From JBJEFI01 sp051873875 (GTDB taxonomy: Bacteria; Bacillota; Bacilli; Bacillales; Bacillaceae_G), in assembly GCA_051873875.1 (NCBI GenBank), contig JBJEFI010000123.1:1-6791 (forward strand): 6,791 bases of DNA, given 5' to 3'. The translations under genes were made by a program, and so were the position numbers. Shown piece by piece: positions 1 to 5,329 of the stretch. The number at the start of each line of letters is the position of its first letter. The stretch's first letter is position 1. The notes under the pieces were generated by a model. The model was not told the origin of the DNA and made no database searches. It saw only the letters and a program-made list of their open reading frames with translations.

Positions 1-3
1 CAT

Positions 4-34
4 AAAAAAACCACCAAAACTATGTATTTGGTGG
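4..34 (-). terminator. ssrA intrinsic terminator sharing the tmRNA 3' end
   Basis: On the minus strand CCACCAAA (34-27) pairs perfectly with TTTGGTGG (18-11) across an 8-base loop and is followed by seven Ts (10-4). This is a classic Rho-independent terminator. Its 5' arm includes the CCACCA that forms the mature 3' end of the tmRNA (34-29), so the hairpin and the aminoacyl acceptor end use the same bases. Confidence 0.85.
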
Positions 35-380
35 AGACGGCGGGAGTCGAACCCGCGTCCAAAGATATTGGCACTTAAGCTTCTACGAGCGTAGTCAATT
101 TATTAGAGTTTCGCAATCACTTCAGCCAATTGACAGACGTCCGTGACGCTAGTCTGGTTAATCTCTTCCTTTGCCCTCAGACGGCGAGCTCCGGCGTATC
201 CCACTGATTAGTGAACCTTTCTAACGCTACATGGGCGATAGAGCAGAAAGGCCTTTAGCATTAAGCAGCTAAAGCGAAATTATTGTTTTTGCCAGTTATT
301 GGCTTTTGCGTTTTAACGAGGCCGACCCCTCGACTCGCAACTTAAGCTCAAACTACCCCTGTCGAATCCGTAACGTCCCC
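29..380 (-). ncRNA. ssrA: transfer-messenger RNA (tmRNA, 10Sa RNA)
   Basis: This is the RNA that, with SmpB, enters stalled ribosomes, accepts the nascent chain on its alanine-charged end, and then serves as template for a degradation tag. The 5' end GGGGACG (380-374) pairs with CGTCTCC near the 3' end to give a 7-bp acceptor stem, including the G3-U wobble known as the alanyl-tRNA synthetase identity element. After it come a discriminator A and an encoded CCA (31-29). The T arm is visible as GCGGG, loop TTCGACT, CCCGC (about 55-39). The conserved 5' block GGATTCGACAGGGGTAG follows the acceptor arm. The tag frame lies in the middle and the remainder holds the pseudoknot region. The length of about 352 nt is normal. 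It is a one-piece tmRNA directly downstream of smpB with its own promoter. The identification is secure; exact ends are inferred from the acceptor stem. Confidence 0.97.
261..293 (-). other. tmRNA tag-peptide reading frame
   Basis: The resume codon GGC (293-291) opens a ten-codon frame encoding GKNNNFALAA and ending in TAA (263-261). With the alanine carried on the tmRNA the added tag would be AGKNNNFALAA. The ALAA end is the usual ClpXP-type recognition end. The GK start and Asn-rich middle resemble the tag I recall for Bacillus (Priestia) megaterium, with one codon fewer. The frame was chosen because it is the one ending in ALAA-stop; the GCA frame that would mimic E. coli hits a stop after nine codons. 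Confidence 0.9.
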
Positions 381-396
381 GTATATAAAATGGAGA

Positions 397-422
397 CCGA
401 TACGCATATAAGATGCAATCGG
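397..422 (-). other. hairpin in the pre-tmRNA 5' leader (proximal)
   Basis: On the minus strand CCGAT (422-418) pairs with ATCGG (401-397), and inside it GCAT pairs with ATGC, leaving a small asymmetric bulge and a 5-base loop. It lies 16 bases upstream of the mature tmRNA 5' end, within RNA that must be removed (by RNase P in the known pathway). There is no T-run behind it, so it is not a terminator. Its function is unknown. Confidence 0.5.
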
Positions 423-460
423 AACTAGGTTACATAAGTGTATATCCTACATTCACTTCA

Positions 461-480
461 TCGACGAGTATTACCGTCGA
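461..480 (-). other. hairpin at the start of the ssrA transcript (distal)
   Basis: TCGACG and CGTCGA form a perfect 6-bp stem around an 8-base loop. If transcription starts near 482, as the -10 box predicts, this hairpin is almost at the very 5' end of the primary transcript, where a stem could protect against 5'-dependent decay. That role is inference. Confidence 0.45.
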
Positions 481-488
481 CATGACTT

Positions 489-516
489 ATTATATCACAA
501 AGTAATGCTTTTGCAA
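489..516 (-). promoter_or_regulatory. ssrA promoter, sigma-A type with extended -10
   Basis: On the minus strand TTGCAA (516-511) is followed after 16 bases by a perfect TATAAT (494-489), preceded by TGA, which makes an extended -10 (TGnTATAAT). Transcription would start near 482, giving a leader of about 100 nt before the tmRNA 5' end at 380. It lies just beyond the smpB stop codon, so ssrA need not depend on read-through from smpB. Confidence 0.75.
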
Positions 517-539
517 TTGTAAAATTCTAGTGTACTTTC

Positions 540-1007
540 CTACATCTTTTGACGATCGCGGAATGCACGTTCAATTTCACGTTTTGCTTCTTTCGCTTTT
601 AAGTCGTGACGTTTATCGTAATTCTTCTTCCCTTTGGCTACTCCAAGTAGCATTTTGGCAAAACCATTTTTTAAATAAATCTTTAATGGTACTAACGTAT
701 ACCCTTCCTCTTTCGTTCTTCCAATTAATTTTTGGATTTGTTCCTTATGCAATAATAATTTACGAGAACGAAGTGGGTCATGATTAAATCGGTTCCCTTG
801 CTCATATGGACTAATATGTAGTCCCATAATAAACACTTCACCATTTTTAATGATAGCATAGGAGTCCTTTAAGTTGGCACGTCCATTACGAAGGGACTTG
901 ATTTCTGTTCCTTGTAACACCATTCCACACTCATACGTATCTTCAATAAAGTAATCGTGGTTAGCCTTTTTATTTTGAGCAATTACTTTTCCTTCACCTT
1001 TTGGCAT
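540..1007 (-). CDS. smpB: SsrA-binding protein SmpB
   Basis: SmpB is the small basic cytoplasmic protein that binds tmRNA, brings it to stalled ribosomes and mimics the missing codon-anticodon stem with its C-terminal tail. The product has 155 residues, the usual length. Family blocks seen in order are KVIAQNKKANHDYFIEDTYE (about 7-26), VLQGTEIKSLR (30-40), YEQGNRFNHDPLRSRKLLLH (68-87) and the basic tail KGKKNYDKRHDLK...EIERAFRDRQKM, which is the part that reaches the decoding centre and mRNA channel in known complexes. The ATG at 1007 follows AGGTGA at a good distance. The stop is TAG. Its partner tmRNA is encoded 159 bases downstream and RNase R upstream. A TTGCCC / extended TAAAAT promoter lies just upstream. 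The sequence appears intact. Confidence 0.97.
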   Translation of the reverse strand: MPKGEGKVIAQNKKANHDYFIEDTYECGMVLQGTEIKSLRNGRANLKDSYAIIKNGEVFIMGLHISPYEQGNRFNHDPLRSRKLLLHKEQIQKLIGRTKEEGYTLVPLKIYLKNGFAKMLLGVAKGKKNYDKRHDLKAKEAKREIERAFRDRQKM

Positions 1008-1036
1008 ATTTTCACCTACTTTCCATTTGTATCATT

Positions 1037-1067
1037 ATTTTAGCATAAAGGAATGGAGCGTGGGCAA
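1037..1067 (-). promoter_or_regulatory. candidate smpB promoter
   Basis: TTGCCC (1067-1062), 19 bases, then TAAAAT (1042-1037) preceded by TGC, an extended -10. Transcription would begin near 1030, about 22 bases before the smpB ATG and directly after the hairpin and T-run at 1079-1117. The long spacer makes the -35 doubtful; the extended -10 could compensate. Confidence 0.5.
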
Positions 1068-1078
1068 TATTCTGTAAG

Positions 1079-1117
1079 AAAAACCGCAATCGTTATTACT
1101 AATCGTAATAACGATTG
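1079..1117 (-). terminator. probable terminator in the rnr-smpB spacer
   Basis: CAATCGTTATTAC and GTAATAACGATTG are a perfect 13-bp inverted repeat around a 5-base loop (1087-1117). On the minus strand it is followed by CGG and five Ts (1083-1079). The stem is AT-rich and the T-run begins three bases after it, so termination may be incomplete. There is no T-run on the plus side. It could end rnr transcription, some 170 bases after its stop codon, or a separate small RNA. Confidence 0.6.
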
Positions 1118-1126
1118 GTAGTAGTC

Positions 1127-1144
1127 CTCCAACAAGAGTTGGAG
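1127..1144 (-). repeat. hairpin in the rnr-smpB spacer (7-bp stem)
   Basis: CTCCAAC and GTTGGAG form a perfect 7-bp stem closed by a 4-base loop. It abuts the larger imperfect stem-loop at 1144-1187 and is nine bases from the 13-bp hairpin at 1087-1117. No T-run follows. Confidence 0.55.
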
Positions 1145-1187
1145 CATCAACGCTAAAATTCCTGTCTTTGACTTTTAGAGATGATGC
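1144..1187 (-). repeat. imperfect 15-base stem-loop in the rnr-smpB spacer
   Basis: GCATCATCTCTAAAA (1187-1173) and TTTTAGCGTTGATGC (1158-1144) match at 13 of 15 positions around a 14-base loop, with the two mismatches flanking a central C-G pair. I found no ORF here. Together with its neighbours this makes most of 1087-1187 able to fold. Confidence 0.5.
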
Positions 1188-1211
1188 AAAACGTCTCGAG
1201 GAGAACAGCTA

Positions 1212-1274
1212 GAGGTTAGACAATTATATAAGCCTCAAAAATTTTATATTTTCTTATCCTTTTTAGAAAAAGGA
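1212..1274 (-). other. rnr 3' flank: two weak dyads and a -10-like TATAAT
   Basis: Directly after the rnr stop TCCTTTTT and AAAAAGGA (1257-1274) form an 8-bp AT-rich dyad with almost no loop. Further on GAGG-TTA and TAA-CCTC (1212-1236) pair with one bulged base. Between these arms lies a perfect TATAAT (1228-1223) without a convincing -35. I see no coding sequence in the 282 bases between rnr and smpB. Confidence 0.35.
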
Positions 1275-1289
1275 AGATTTCTCTCCCTT

Positions 1290-3677
1290 TTATTTTTTCT
1301 TTTTCTTCTTCTTAGCGATTCCTTCGTAAAAGCCGCCTTTTTTCTTACCACTACCAGTACGTGGACGGTCTTTCCCGACAGTACGAGTTTTCTTTTTACG
1401 ATCGCCTTCACTTTTCGTTTTACTTCTATCTGCACTTGATTCCGTAGTACGTTTGCGTTTACGTTCATCACCACGACGTTTTTTACGATTGCCACCACCA
1501 TCGACGACAACTGGTCTATCTTGTCGTTTGCTACGACGAGTTCCCTTCATGCCCACTACTTCAAAATCAATAGCGCGTTCATCTTTATTTACATTAAGGA
1601 CACGAACGGTAATTTCATCACCAATACGGAATACTTTCCCTGTTCGTTCCCCAATCATTGCATAATGAGCTTCATCATAGCGATAATAGTCATCTGTTAG
1701 ATTTTGAACGTGAATTAAGCCTTCAATTGTATTCGGAAGCTCAACGAACATACCGAAGTTCGTTACAGAACTAATAATACCGTCATACGTTTCACCAATT
1801 TTGTCTAACATATATTCAGCTTTCTTCATGTCATCTGTTTCACGTTCCGCATCAACAGCACGACGTTCCATATTAGATGAATGTTCAGCAATGGCTGGTA
1901 AAAGCTCATTCCACTTTGCTTTCGTTTGTTCATCTATTTTGCCTTCAATTAAGTATGTGCGAATTAAACGATGAACGATTAAATCTGGGTAACGACGAAT
2001 TGGAGATGTAAAGTGTGTATAGAAATCTGTTGATAATCCAAAGTGTCCAACACTTTCATCTAAATATTTTGCCTGACGCATAGAACGTAGCAATACAGTT
2101 GAAATAACCATTTCTTCTGGTTGACCAGCAACCATATCCAAAATTTGTTGAAGTGCACGAGGATGAATGTCATTCGCTTTCCCTTTTACTGTATAACCGA
2201 AGTTCGTAATGAATTCAAAGAAACGCTCTAATTTTTCTTCTTTTGGATCTTCATGAATACGATACATAAACGGCACATTTAACCAATGGAAATGTTCCGC
2301 TACTGTTTCATTGGCTGCAAGCATAAATTCTTCAATTAATCGTTCGGCAACAGAACGTTCACGCATAACGACATCTTGTGGATGACCATCTTCATCAACA
2401 ACTACCTTTGCTTCTTTAAAGTCAAAGTCAATTGCGCCACGCTCCATACGTTTTTTTCGAAGAATACTCGCTAAGTTTGCCATTTCATCAAACATTGGCA
2501 CAAGGGCTTCATAACGCTCTAGCAATTCCTCATCACGATCTTCGATAATTTTCTTCACATCGCTATATGTCATTCGTTCTGTCGTTTTAATGATACTTTC
2601 AAAAATTTCATGGCTTACAACTTCACCATGTTCATTAATTTCCATTTCACACGATAACGTAAAGCGATTTACCTTTGGATTTAGTGAACAAATCCCATTA
2701 GATAGACGATGTGGAATCATCGGAATAACACGGTCTACTAAGTAAATACTTGTACCACGGTCCGCTGCTTCTCTATCGATTGGTGAACCTTCCTTCACAT
2801 AATAACTAACATCAGCAATGTGAACACCCAATTTATAGTTACCATTTTCAAGTTTCGTTACCGTAACCGCATCATCTAAGTCTTTTGCATCAGCACCGTC
2901 GATTGTAACAATCGTCTCATCACGTAAATCACGACGATTACCAATATCTTCTTCAGAAATTTCATCAGGAACTGCATAAGCTTGTTCCATTACTTCAACA
3001 GGGAACGCTTGTGGCAATCCAAATTTATGAATAACCGATAAAATATCCACACCAGGATCATTTTTATGCCCTAGAATTTGAATAACTTCTCCTTCTGCAC
3101 TACGACGACCTTCTGGATATTGAGTAATTTTCACGATAACTTTATGCCCCTCAATCGCACCCATTGATGCGTTTTTCGGAATAAAAATATCGCTAATAAA
3201 ACGCTTGTTATCTGGAACAACAAAGCCAAAATGCTTCGATGGAGAGTATGTACCGACCATTTCCTTTGTGCCACGTTCAATAATTTTGACAATGGTTCCT
3301 TCTTTTCGCGCACCTGAAGAAACAGATGTAATTCGAGCAAGTACTATATCTCCATGTAATGCACCATTTAATTCATTTGGTGGAATGAAAATATCTGGTT
3401 CCCCTTCACCTGGAACGACAAAGGCAAATCCTCTTTCATGTCCTGTTACTTTTCCTTTTACAATATTCATTTTTTCTGGCAATCCGAAACGATTGTTACT
3501 CCCTTGAATAATCAATCCATCTTGTTCAAGAGCAACAATTGCTTTGACAAAATCTTTATATTCTGCCGCTTCCGTAATGCCAAAAGCCTGTTCTAATTCT
3601 TTCATTGTTAACGGTTTATATGCTTCATCACGCATATAGGATAATATCTTTTCCTTATTCTCTTTCATTTGGTCCAT
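1290..3677 (-). CDS. rnr: ribonuclease R (3'-5' exoribonuclease)
   Basis: RNase R is a processive hydrolytic 3'-5' exonuclease that digests structured RNA, including defective mRNA and rRNA. In E. coli it also cooperates with tmRNA-SmpB. At 795 residues this is a typical Bacillus-type enzyme. Domains in order: helix-turn-helix-like N-terminus (about 1-65); two cold-shock domains (about 70-125, FAFV and DIFIPP; 140-190, FGFV and DIFIP); the RNB catalytic domain (about 250-575) with TIDGADAKDLDDA, whose Asp260, 266, 268 and 269 fit the metal-binding set, and FTSPIRRYPDL (556-566); an S1 domain (about 626-708); and a low-complexity tail from about 711 with 37 Lys/Arg in 85 residues, ending AKKKKKKK. 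The ATG at 3677 has only a weak ribosome site (AGAGATGG); Met4 is an alternative. A hairpin at 3706-3729 lies in the 89-base gap from est. Confidence 0.97.
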   Translation of the reverse strand: MDQMKENKEKILSYMRDEAYKPLTMKELEQAFGITEAAEYKDFVKAIVALEQDGLIIQGSNNRFGLPEKMNIVKGKVTGHERGFAFVVPGEGEPDIFIPPNELNGALHGDIVLARITSVSSGARKEGTIVKIIERGTKEMVGTYSPSKHFGFVVPDNKRFISDIFIPKNASMGAIEGHKVIVKITQYPEGRRSAEGEVIQILGHKNDPGVDILSVIHKFGLPQAFPVEVMEQAYAVPDEISEEDIGNRRDLRDETIVTIDGADAKDLDDAVTVTKLENGNYKLGVHIADVSYYVKEGSPIDREAADRGTSIYLVDRVIPMIPHRLSNGICSLNPKVNRFTLSCEMEINEHGEVVSHEIFESIIKTTERMTYSDVKKIIEDRDEELLERYEALVPMFDEMANLASILRKKRMERGAIDFDFKEAKVVVDEDGHPQDVVMRERSVAERLIEEFMLAANETVAEHFHWLNVPFMYRIHEDPKEEKLERFFEFITNFGYTVKGKANDIHPRALQQILDMVAGQPEEMVISTVLLRSMRQAKYLDESVGHFGLSTDFYTHFTSPIRRYPDLIVHRLIRTYLIEGKIDEQTKAKWNELLPAIAEHSSNMERRAVDAERETDDMKKAEYMLDKIGETYDGIISSVTNFGMFVELPNTIEGLIHVQNLTDDYYRYDEAHYAMIGERTGKVFRIGDEITVRVLNVNKDERAIDFEVVGMKGTRRSKRQDRPVVVDGGGNRKKRRGDERKRKRTTESSADRSKTKSEGDRKKKTRTVGKDRPRTGSGKKKGGFYEGIAKKKKKKK

Positions 3678-3701
3678 TTTACCATCTCTTTTCTATGATA
3701 G

Positions 3702-3729
3702 AAAACGCCAGCATCTCTAGACACTAGCG
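3702..3729 (-). terminator. hairpin between est and rnr: weak terminator or rnr leader attenuator
   Basis: CGCTAGTGTC (3729-3720) pairs with GATGCTGGCG (3715-3706) at all ten positions, three of them G-U, around the loop TAGA. It is followed by TTTTCTATC. The T-run is short, so termination may be partial and some est transcripts could continue into rnr. It ends 28 bases before the rnr ATG. Confidence 0.55.
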
Positions 3730-3766
3730 CCTTATTATCTTTTATCTTGTACAATTTTAAGAAAGA

Positions 3767-4507
3767 CTACCACTCTAGACTTTCTAAAAATTGATAAATA
3801 TCTTCATTTAGTATATCTCGTTCTTTATCAATTGTAATAACATGCCCTGATTCTTCATAAAACTTTAATTTTTTAATCGATGATTGGGCTTCATCGAAAA
3901 TAATATTGGCACTAGCTGGATCAATCATTTCATCATGACGAGCTTGAACGACAAACAAAGGTGCATATACCATATCTGTATTATGATGAATATCTTTCAT
4001 AAAGTCACGTAATGATTTTAACGTATTCATCGGTGTTTCTTTAAAGCGCAGCATTTCTTCATTAATTTGTTCTGGTGATTTCCCTTCTTGCACTTTACAT
4101 GCACGTGCATAACGTAGAACACCATGATACATTACTTCTTCACTTTTCGTAAACATTGGTGCACACATTGGTACAACCCCAACAACTGGATAGGTATAAC
4201 TGATTTTCAAAGAAAATAAGCCACCTAATGATAAACCAACTACGGCAATCTTCTCATGCCCTAATTCTCTCAAATGATTATACCCATCTACAACATCTTT
4301 CCACCAATCACTTGGGCCTGTATGTACCAATTGCTCAGGAGGAACACCATGTCCTTTATATTGAGGCGCATGACATGTATACCCTCTGCGCTCTAAATAT
4401 CTTCCTAATAAGCGTACATCTCCAGTATGCCCAGTAAATCCATGTAATAAAAGTACAGCCCGTTCTCCTCCCTCGAACGTAAACGGCTTTGGCTGCGAAA
4501 ATTTCAT
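3767..4507 (-). CDS. est: alpha/beta-hydrolase carboxylesterase (Est30/YvaK type)
   Basis: A cytoplasmic alpha/beta-hydrolase predicted to cleave short- to medium-chain carboxylic esters; the cellular substrate of this family is not established. The 246-residue product matches the length of Geobacillus Est30 and B. subtilis YvaK. Visible features are the oxyanion-loop motif LHGFTG (21-26), the nucleophile elbow GLSLG with Ser93, the acid Asp192 in ARHDEMID, and His222 in ESGHVI. The triad Ser93/Asp192/His222 is one residue offset from the Est30 triad as I recall it (94/193/223). There is no signal peptide. The ATG at 4507 follows a purine-rich GGGGGAAG ribosome site. It sits between secG and rnr, its usual place in Bacillaceae, but a terminator after secG and its own promoter suggest separate transcription. 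The sequence appears intact with all catalytic residues. Confidence 0.95.
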   Translation of the reverse strand: MKFSQPKPFTFEGGERAVLLLHGFTGHTGDVRLLGRYLERRGYTCHAPQYKGHGVPPEQLVHTGPSDWWKDVVDGYNHLRELGHEKIAVVGLSLGGLFSLKISYTYPVVGVVPMCAPMFTKSEEVMYHGVLRYARACKVQEGKSPEQINEEMLRFKETPMNTLKSLRDFMKDIHHNTDMVYAPLFVVQARHDEMIDPASANIIFDEAQSSIKKLKFYEESGHVITIDKERDILNEDIYQFLESLEW

Positions 4508-4630
4508 TTTTCTTCCCCCTTGTTTTAGAACTATACACGTTAAAACGATAACCCATCTCTATTTAATTCAATCTTCACTGATATGAAAGCTTTCCCTTCA
4601 AAAGATAACAAATTGTCATTATTTATGTAA

Positions 4631-4655
4631 GGACATCTTTTTTAAAAAGATTTCC
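4631..4655. promoter_or_regulatory. dyad in the est leader, possible operator
   Basis: ATCTTTTT and AAAAAGAT form an 8-bp symmetry around one central base, extended outward by GGA and TCC after one mismatch (11 of 12 positions symmetric). It lies directly downstream of the start point predicted for the est promoter (near 4659). There is no T-run beyond the arms. A regulator cannot be named from the sequence. Confidence 0.3.
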
Positions 4656-4665
4656 TTTAATTTCT

Positions 4666-4694
4666 AGTATAGCACACCCATAATATTATACTAA
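4666..4694 (-). promoter_or_regulatory. candidate est promoter, extended -10
   Basis: TTAGTA (4694-4689), 17 bases, then TATACT (4671-4666) preceded by TGC. It lies after the secG terminator and would give a leader of about 150 bases before the est ATG. An overlapping TATAAT (4690-4685) is an alternative -10 but has no good -35. Between this promoter and the est ribosome site I see no gene. Confidence 0.45.
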
Positions 4695-4716
4695 CAAAGT
4701 TGCTTTTTTAGGAGGT

Positions 4717-4752
4717 AAAATAAAAAAGGATTAAGCCTCCATGGCCCAACCC
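4717..4752 (-). terminator. secG intrinsic terminator
   Basis: Eleven bases after the secG stop codon, GGGTTGGGCC (4752-4743) pairs with GGCTTAATCC (4737-4728) at ten positions, three of them G-U, around a 5-base loop. It is followed by TTTTTTATTTT (4727-4717). The strong stem and long T-run separate secG from est. Confidence 0.85.
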
Positions 4753-4763
4753 TATTTATAACC

Positions 4764-4994
4764 TTATTTCATAAAGAAAGCTAATAAAACTGCAGTTACA
4801 AAAAATACAACAGAAGTACCAACTGTAATACGGTGTAATACTAAATCAATACCACGTGCTTTTTGTTTTCCAAATAATTGTTCTGCTCCACCAGCAATCG
4901 CACCTAAACCTGCACTTTTACTAGACTGTAACAATACTAAAACAATCATCATAATTGCTGAAATTACTAATAATATCGTTAAAAAAATTGTCAT
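4764..4994 (-). CDS. secG: preprotein translocase subunit SecG
   Basis: SecG is the small non-essential subunit of the SecYEG protein-conducting channel in the cytoplasmic membrane and stimulates SecA-driven export. The 76-residue product matches the usual Bacillus length. Two hydrophobic segments (about 2-22 and 54-75) flank the conserved cytoplasmic loop LLQSSKSAGLGAIAGGAEQ and FGKQKARG, followed by DLVLHRIT. I chose the ATG at 4994. A GTG twelve bases upstream (5006) would add MEFR but lies inside the AGGAGGTG ribosome site, which serves the ATG at about 9-11 bases. A terminator lies just after the stop, and a TTGCTT/TAAAAT promoter candidate just upstream, so it may be monocistronic. The neighbourhood secG-est-rnr-smpB-ssrA is the standard one. 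Confidence 0.96.
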   Translation of the reverse strand: MTIFLTILLVISAIMMIVLVLLQSSKSAGLGAIAGGAEQLFGKQKARGIDLVLHRITVGTSVVFFVTAVLLAFFMK

Positions 4995-5039
4995 CCTAAA
5001 CTCCACCTCCTGAAAAAAACCACGAAAAAACCTACTATA

Positions 5040-5069
5040 ATTTTACTATGAATAACGTAAAGAAAGCAA
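5040..5069 (-). promoter_or_regulatory. candidate secG promoter
   Basis: TTGCTT (5069-5064), 18 bases, then TAAAAT (5045-5040). Transcription would start near 5033, about 40 bases before the secG ATG. An overlapping pair, TTTACG with TATAGT after 16 bases, is an equally weak alternative. Confidence 0.4.
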
Positions 5070-5150
5070 GGACGAAAAGGAATTAACATCGTTTCGATTT
5101 AATTTAGACAAATGTTTATACTACTGCTACTTTGCTTTGTTACCTGTTCT

Positions 5151-5216
5151 TTACGCAATCATCACTAGAATTATAAGCCGTTCTCTTCTCCATATATGAT
5201 ACGTATCTCCTGTCAT
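5151..5216 (-). CDS. doubtful 21-residue small ORF, unknown function
   Basis: I do not recognise this ORF. ATG (5216) to TAA (5151) encodes a polar start (MTGDTYHI), a basic patch (WRRER) and a hydrophobic end (LIILVMIA), the shape of a tiny membrane-associated peptide. Against it: the only ribosome-like sequence, AAGGA, is one base from the ATG, which is too close, and the TTGACA element lies within ten bases of the start. In favour: the stretch has no other role, and such peptides are often missed. Coding is not established. Confidence 0.15.
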   Translation of the reverse strand: MTGDTYHIWRRERLIILVMIA

Positions 5217-5227
5217 TTCCTTGTCAA
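5198..5227 (-). promoter_or_regulatory. TTGACA element with 10-bp palindrome, possible promoter/operator
   Basis: A consensus -35 TTGACA (5227-5222) is followed after 17 bases by ACGTAT and after 20 by TATCAT; neither is an ideal -10. The perfect palindrome GATACGTATC (5198-5207) covers the expected -10 region. It may be a weak or regulated upstream secG promoter, leaving a leader of about 200 bases. Confidence 0.25.
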
Positions 5228-5269
5228 ATAAACAATAAATTATAAATCTTTACTCTTTTTTACCATAAT

Positions 5270-5297
5270 AAAAGAAGCCCTTAAAAGGACTTCTTTT
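5270..5297. terminator. bidirectional terminator after the dehydrogenase gene
   Basis: AAAAGAAGTCC and GGGCTTCTTTT (minus strand) form an 11-bp stem with one G-U pair around TTTTAA. The outer A/T pairs supply a T-run on both strands. It begins 33 bases past the dehydrogenase stop and would block read-through into the secG spacer. Confidence 0.8.
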
Positions 5298-5329
5298 CGT
5301 CTATAAAAAGAATTGATACCATTTTAAAA

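Larger units (their letters stand above)
4995..5329. other. 335-base spacer between the dehydrogenase gene and secG
   Basis: Apart from the entries within it (dehydrogenase terminator, TTGACA element with palindrome, doubtful 21-codon ORF, secG promoter candidate and ribosome site), I see nothing that supports a gene. The AT content is high on both strands. I found no long inverted repeats, T-box or riboswitch motif by eye. Confidence 0.6.

Noticed and set aside
530..787. Plus-strand ORF of 85 codons opposite smpB
   Set aside because: It lies antisense to the 3' half of a certain smpB, has no ribosome binding site, and its composition follows from the opposite strand.
1087..1187. Insertion-element or CRISPR-like repeat in the rnr-smpB spacer
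   Set aside because: The hairpins differ in sequence from each other, with no direct repeats, target duplication, transposase or spacer pattern.
1244..1510. Minus-strand ORF of 88 codons, Val/Lys/Arg-rich
   Set aside because: It is a shifted-frame reading of the lysine-rich rnr 3' end; the rnr frame is clearly the coding one.
3205..3507. Plus-strand ORF of 100 codons opposite rnr
   Set aside because: It is antisense to the cold-shock domains of RNase R, has no ribosome site and no recognisable motif.
4600..4625. Fur-box-like AT-rich sequence in the est leader
   Set aside because: Only partial resemblance to the inverted GATAAT pattern; matches are no better than expected in such AT-rich DNA.
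4708..4766. Perfect AGGAGGT on the plus strand at 4710-4716, suggesting a plus-strand gene
   Set aside because: There is no ATG, GTG or TTG at proper distance, and the stretch is the antisense of the secG terminator and its T-run.
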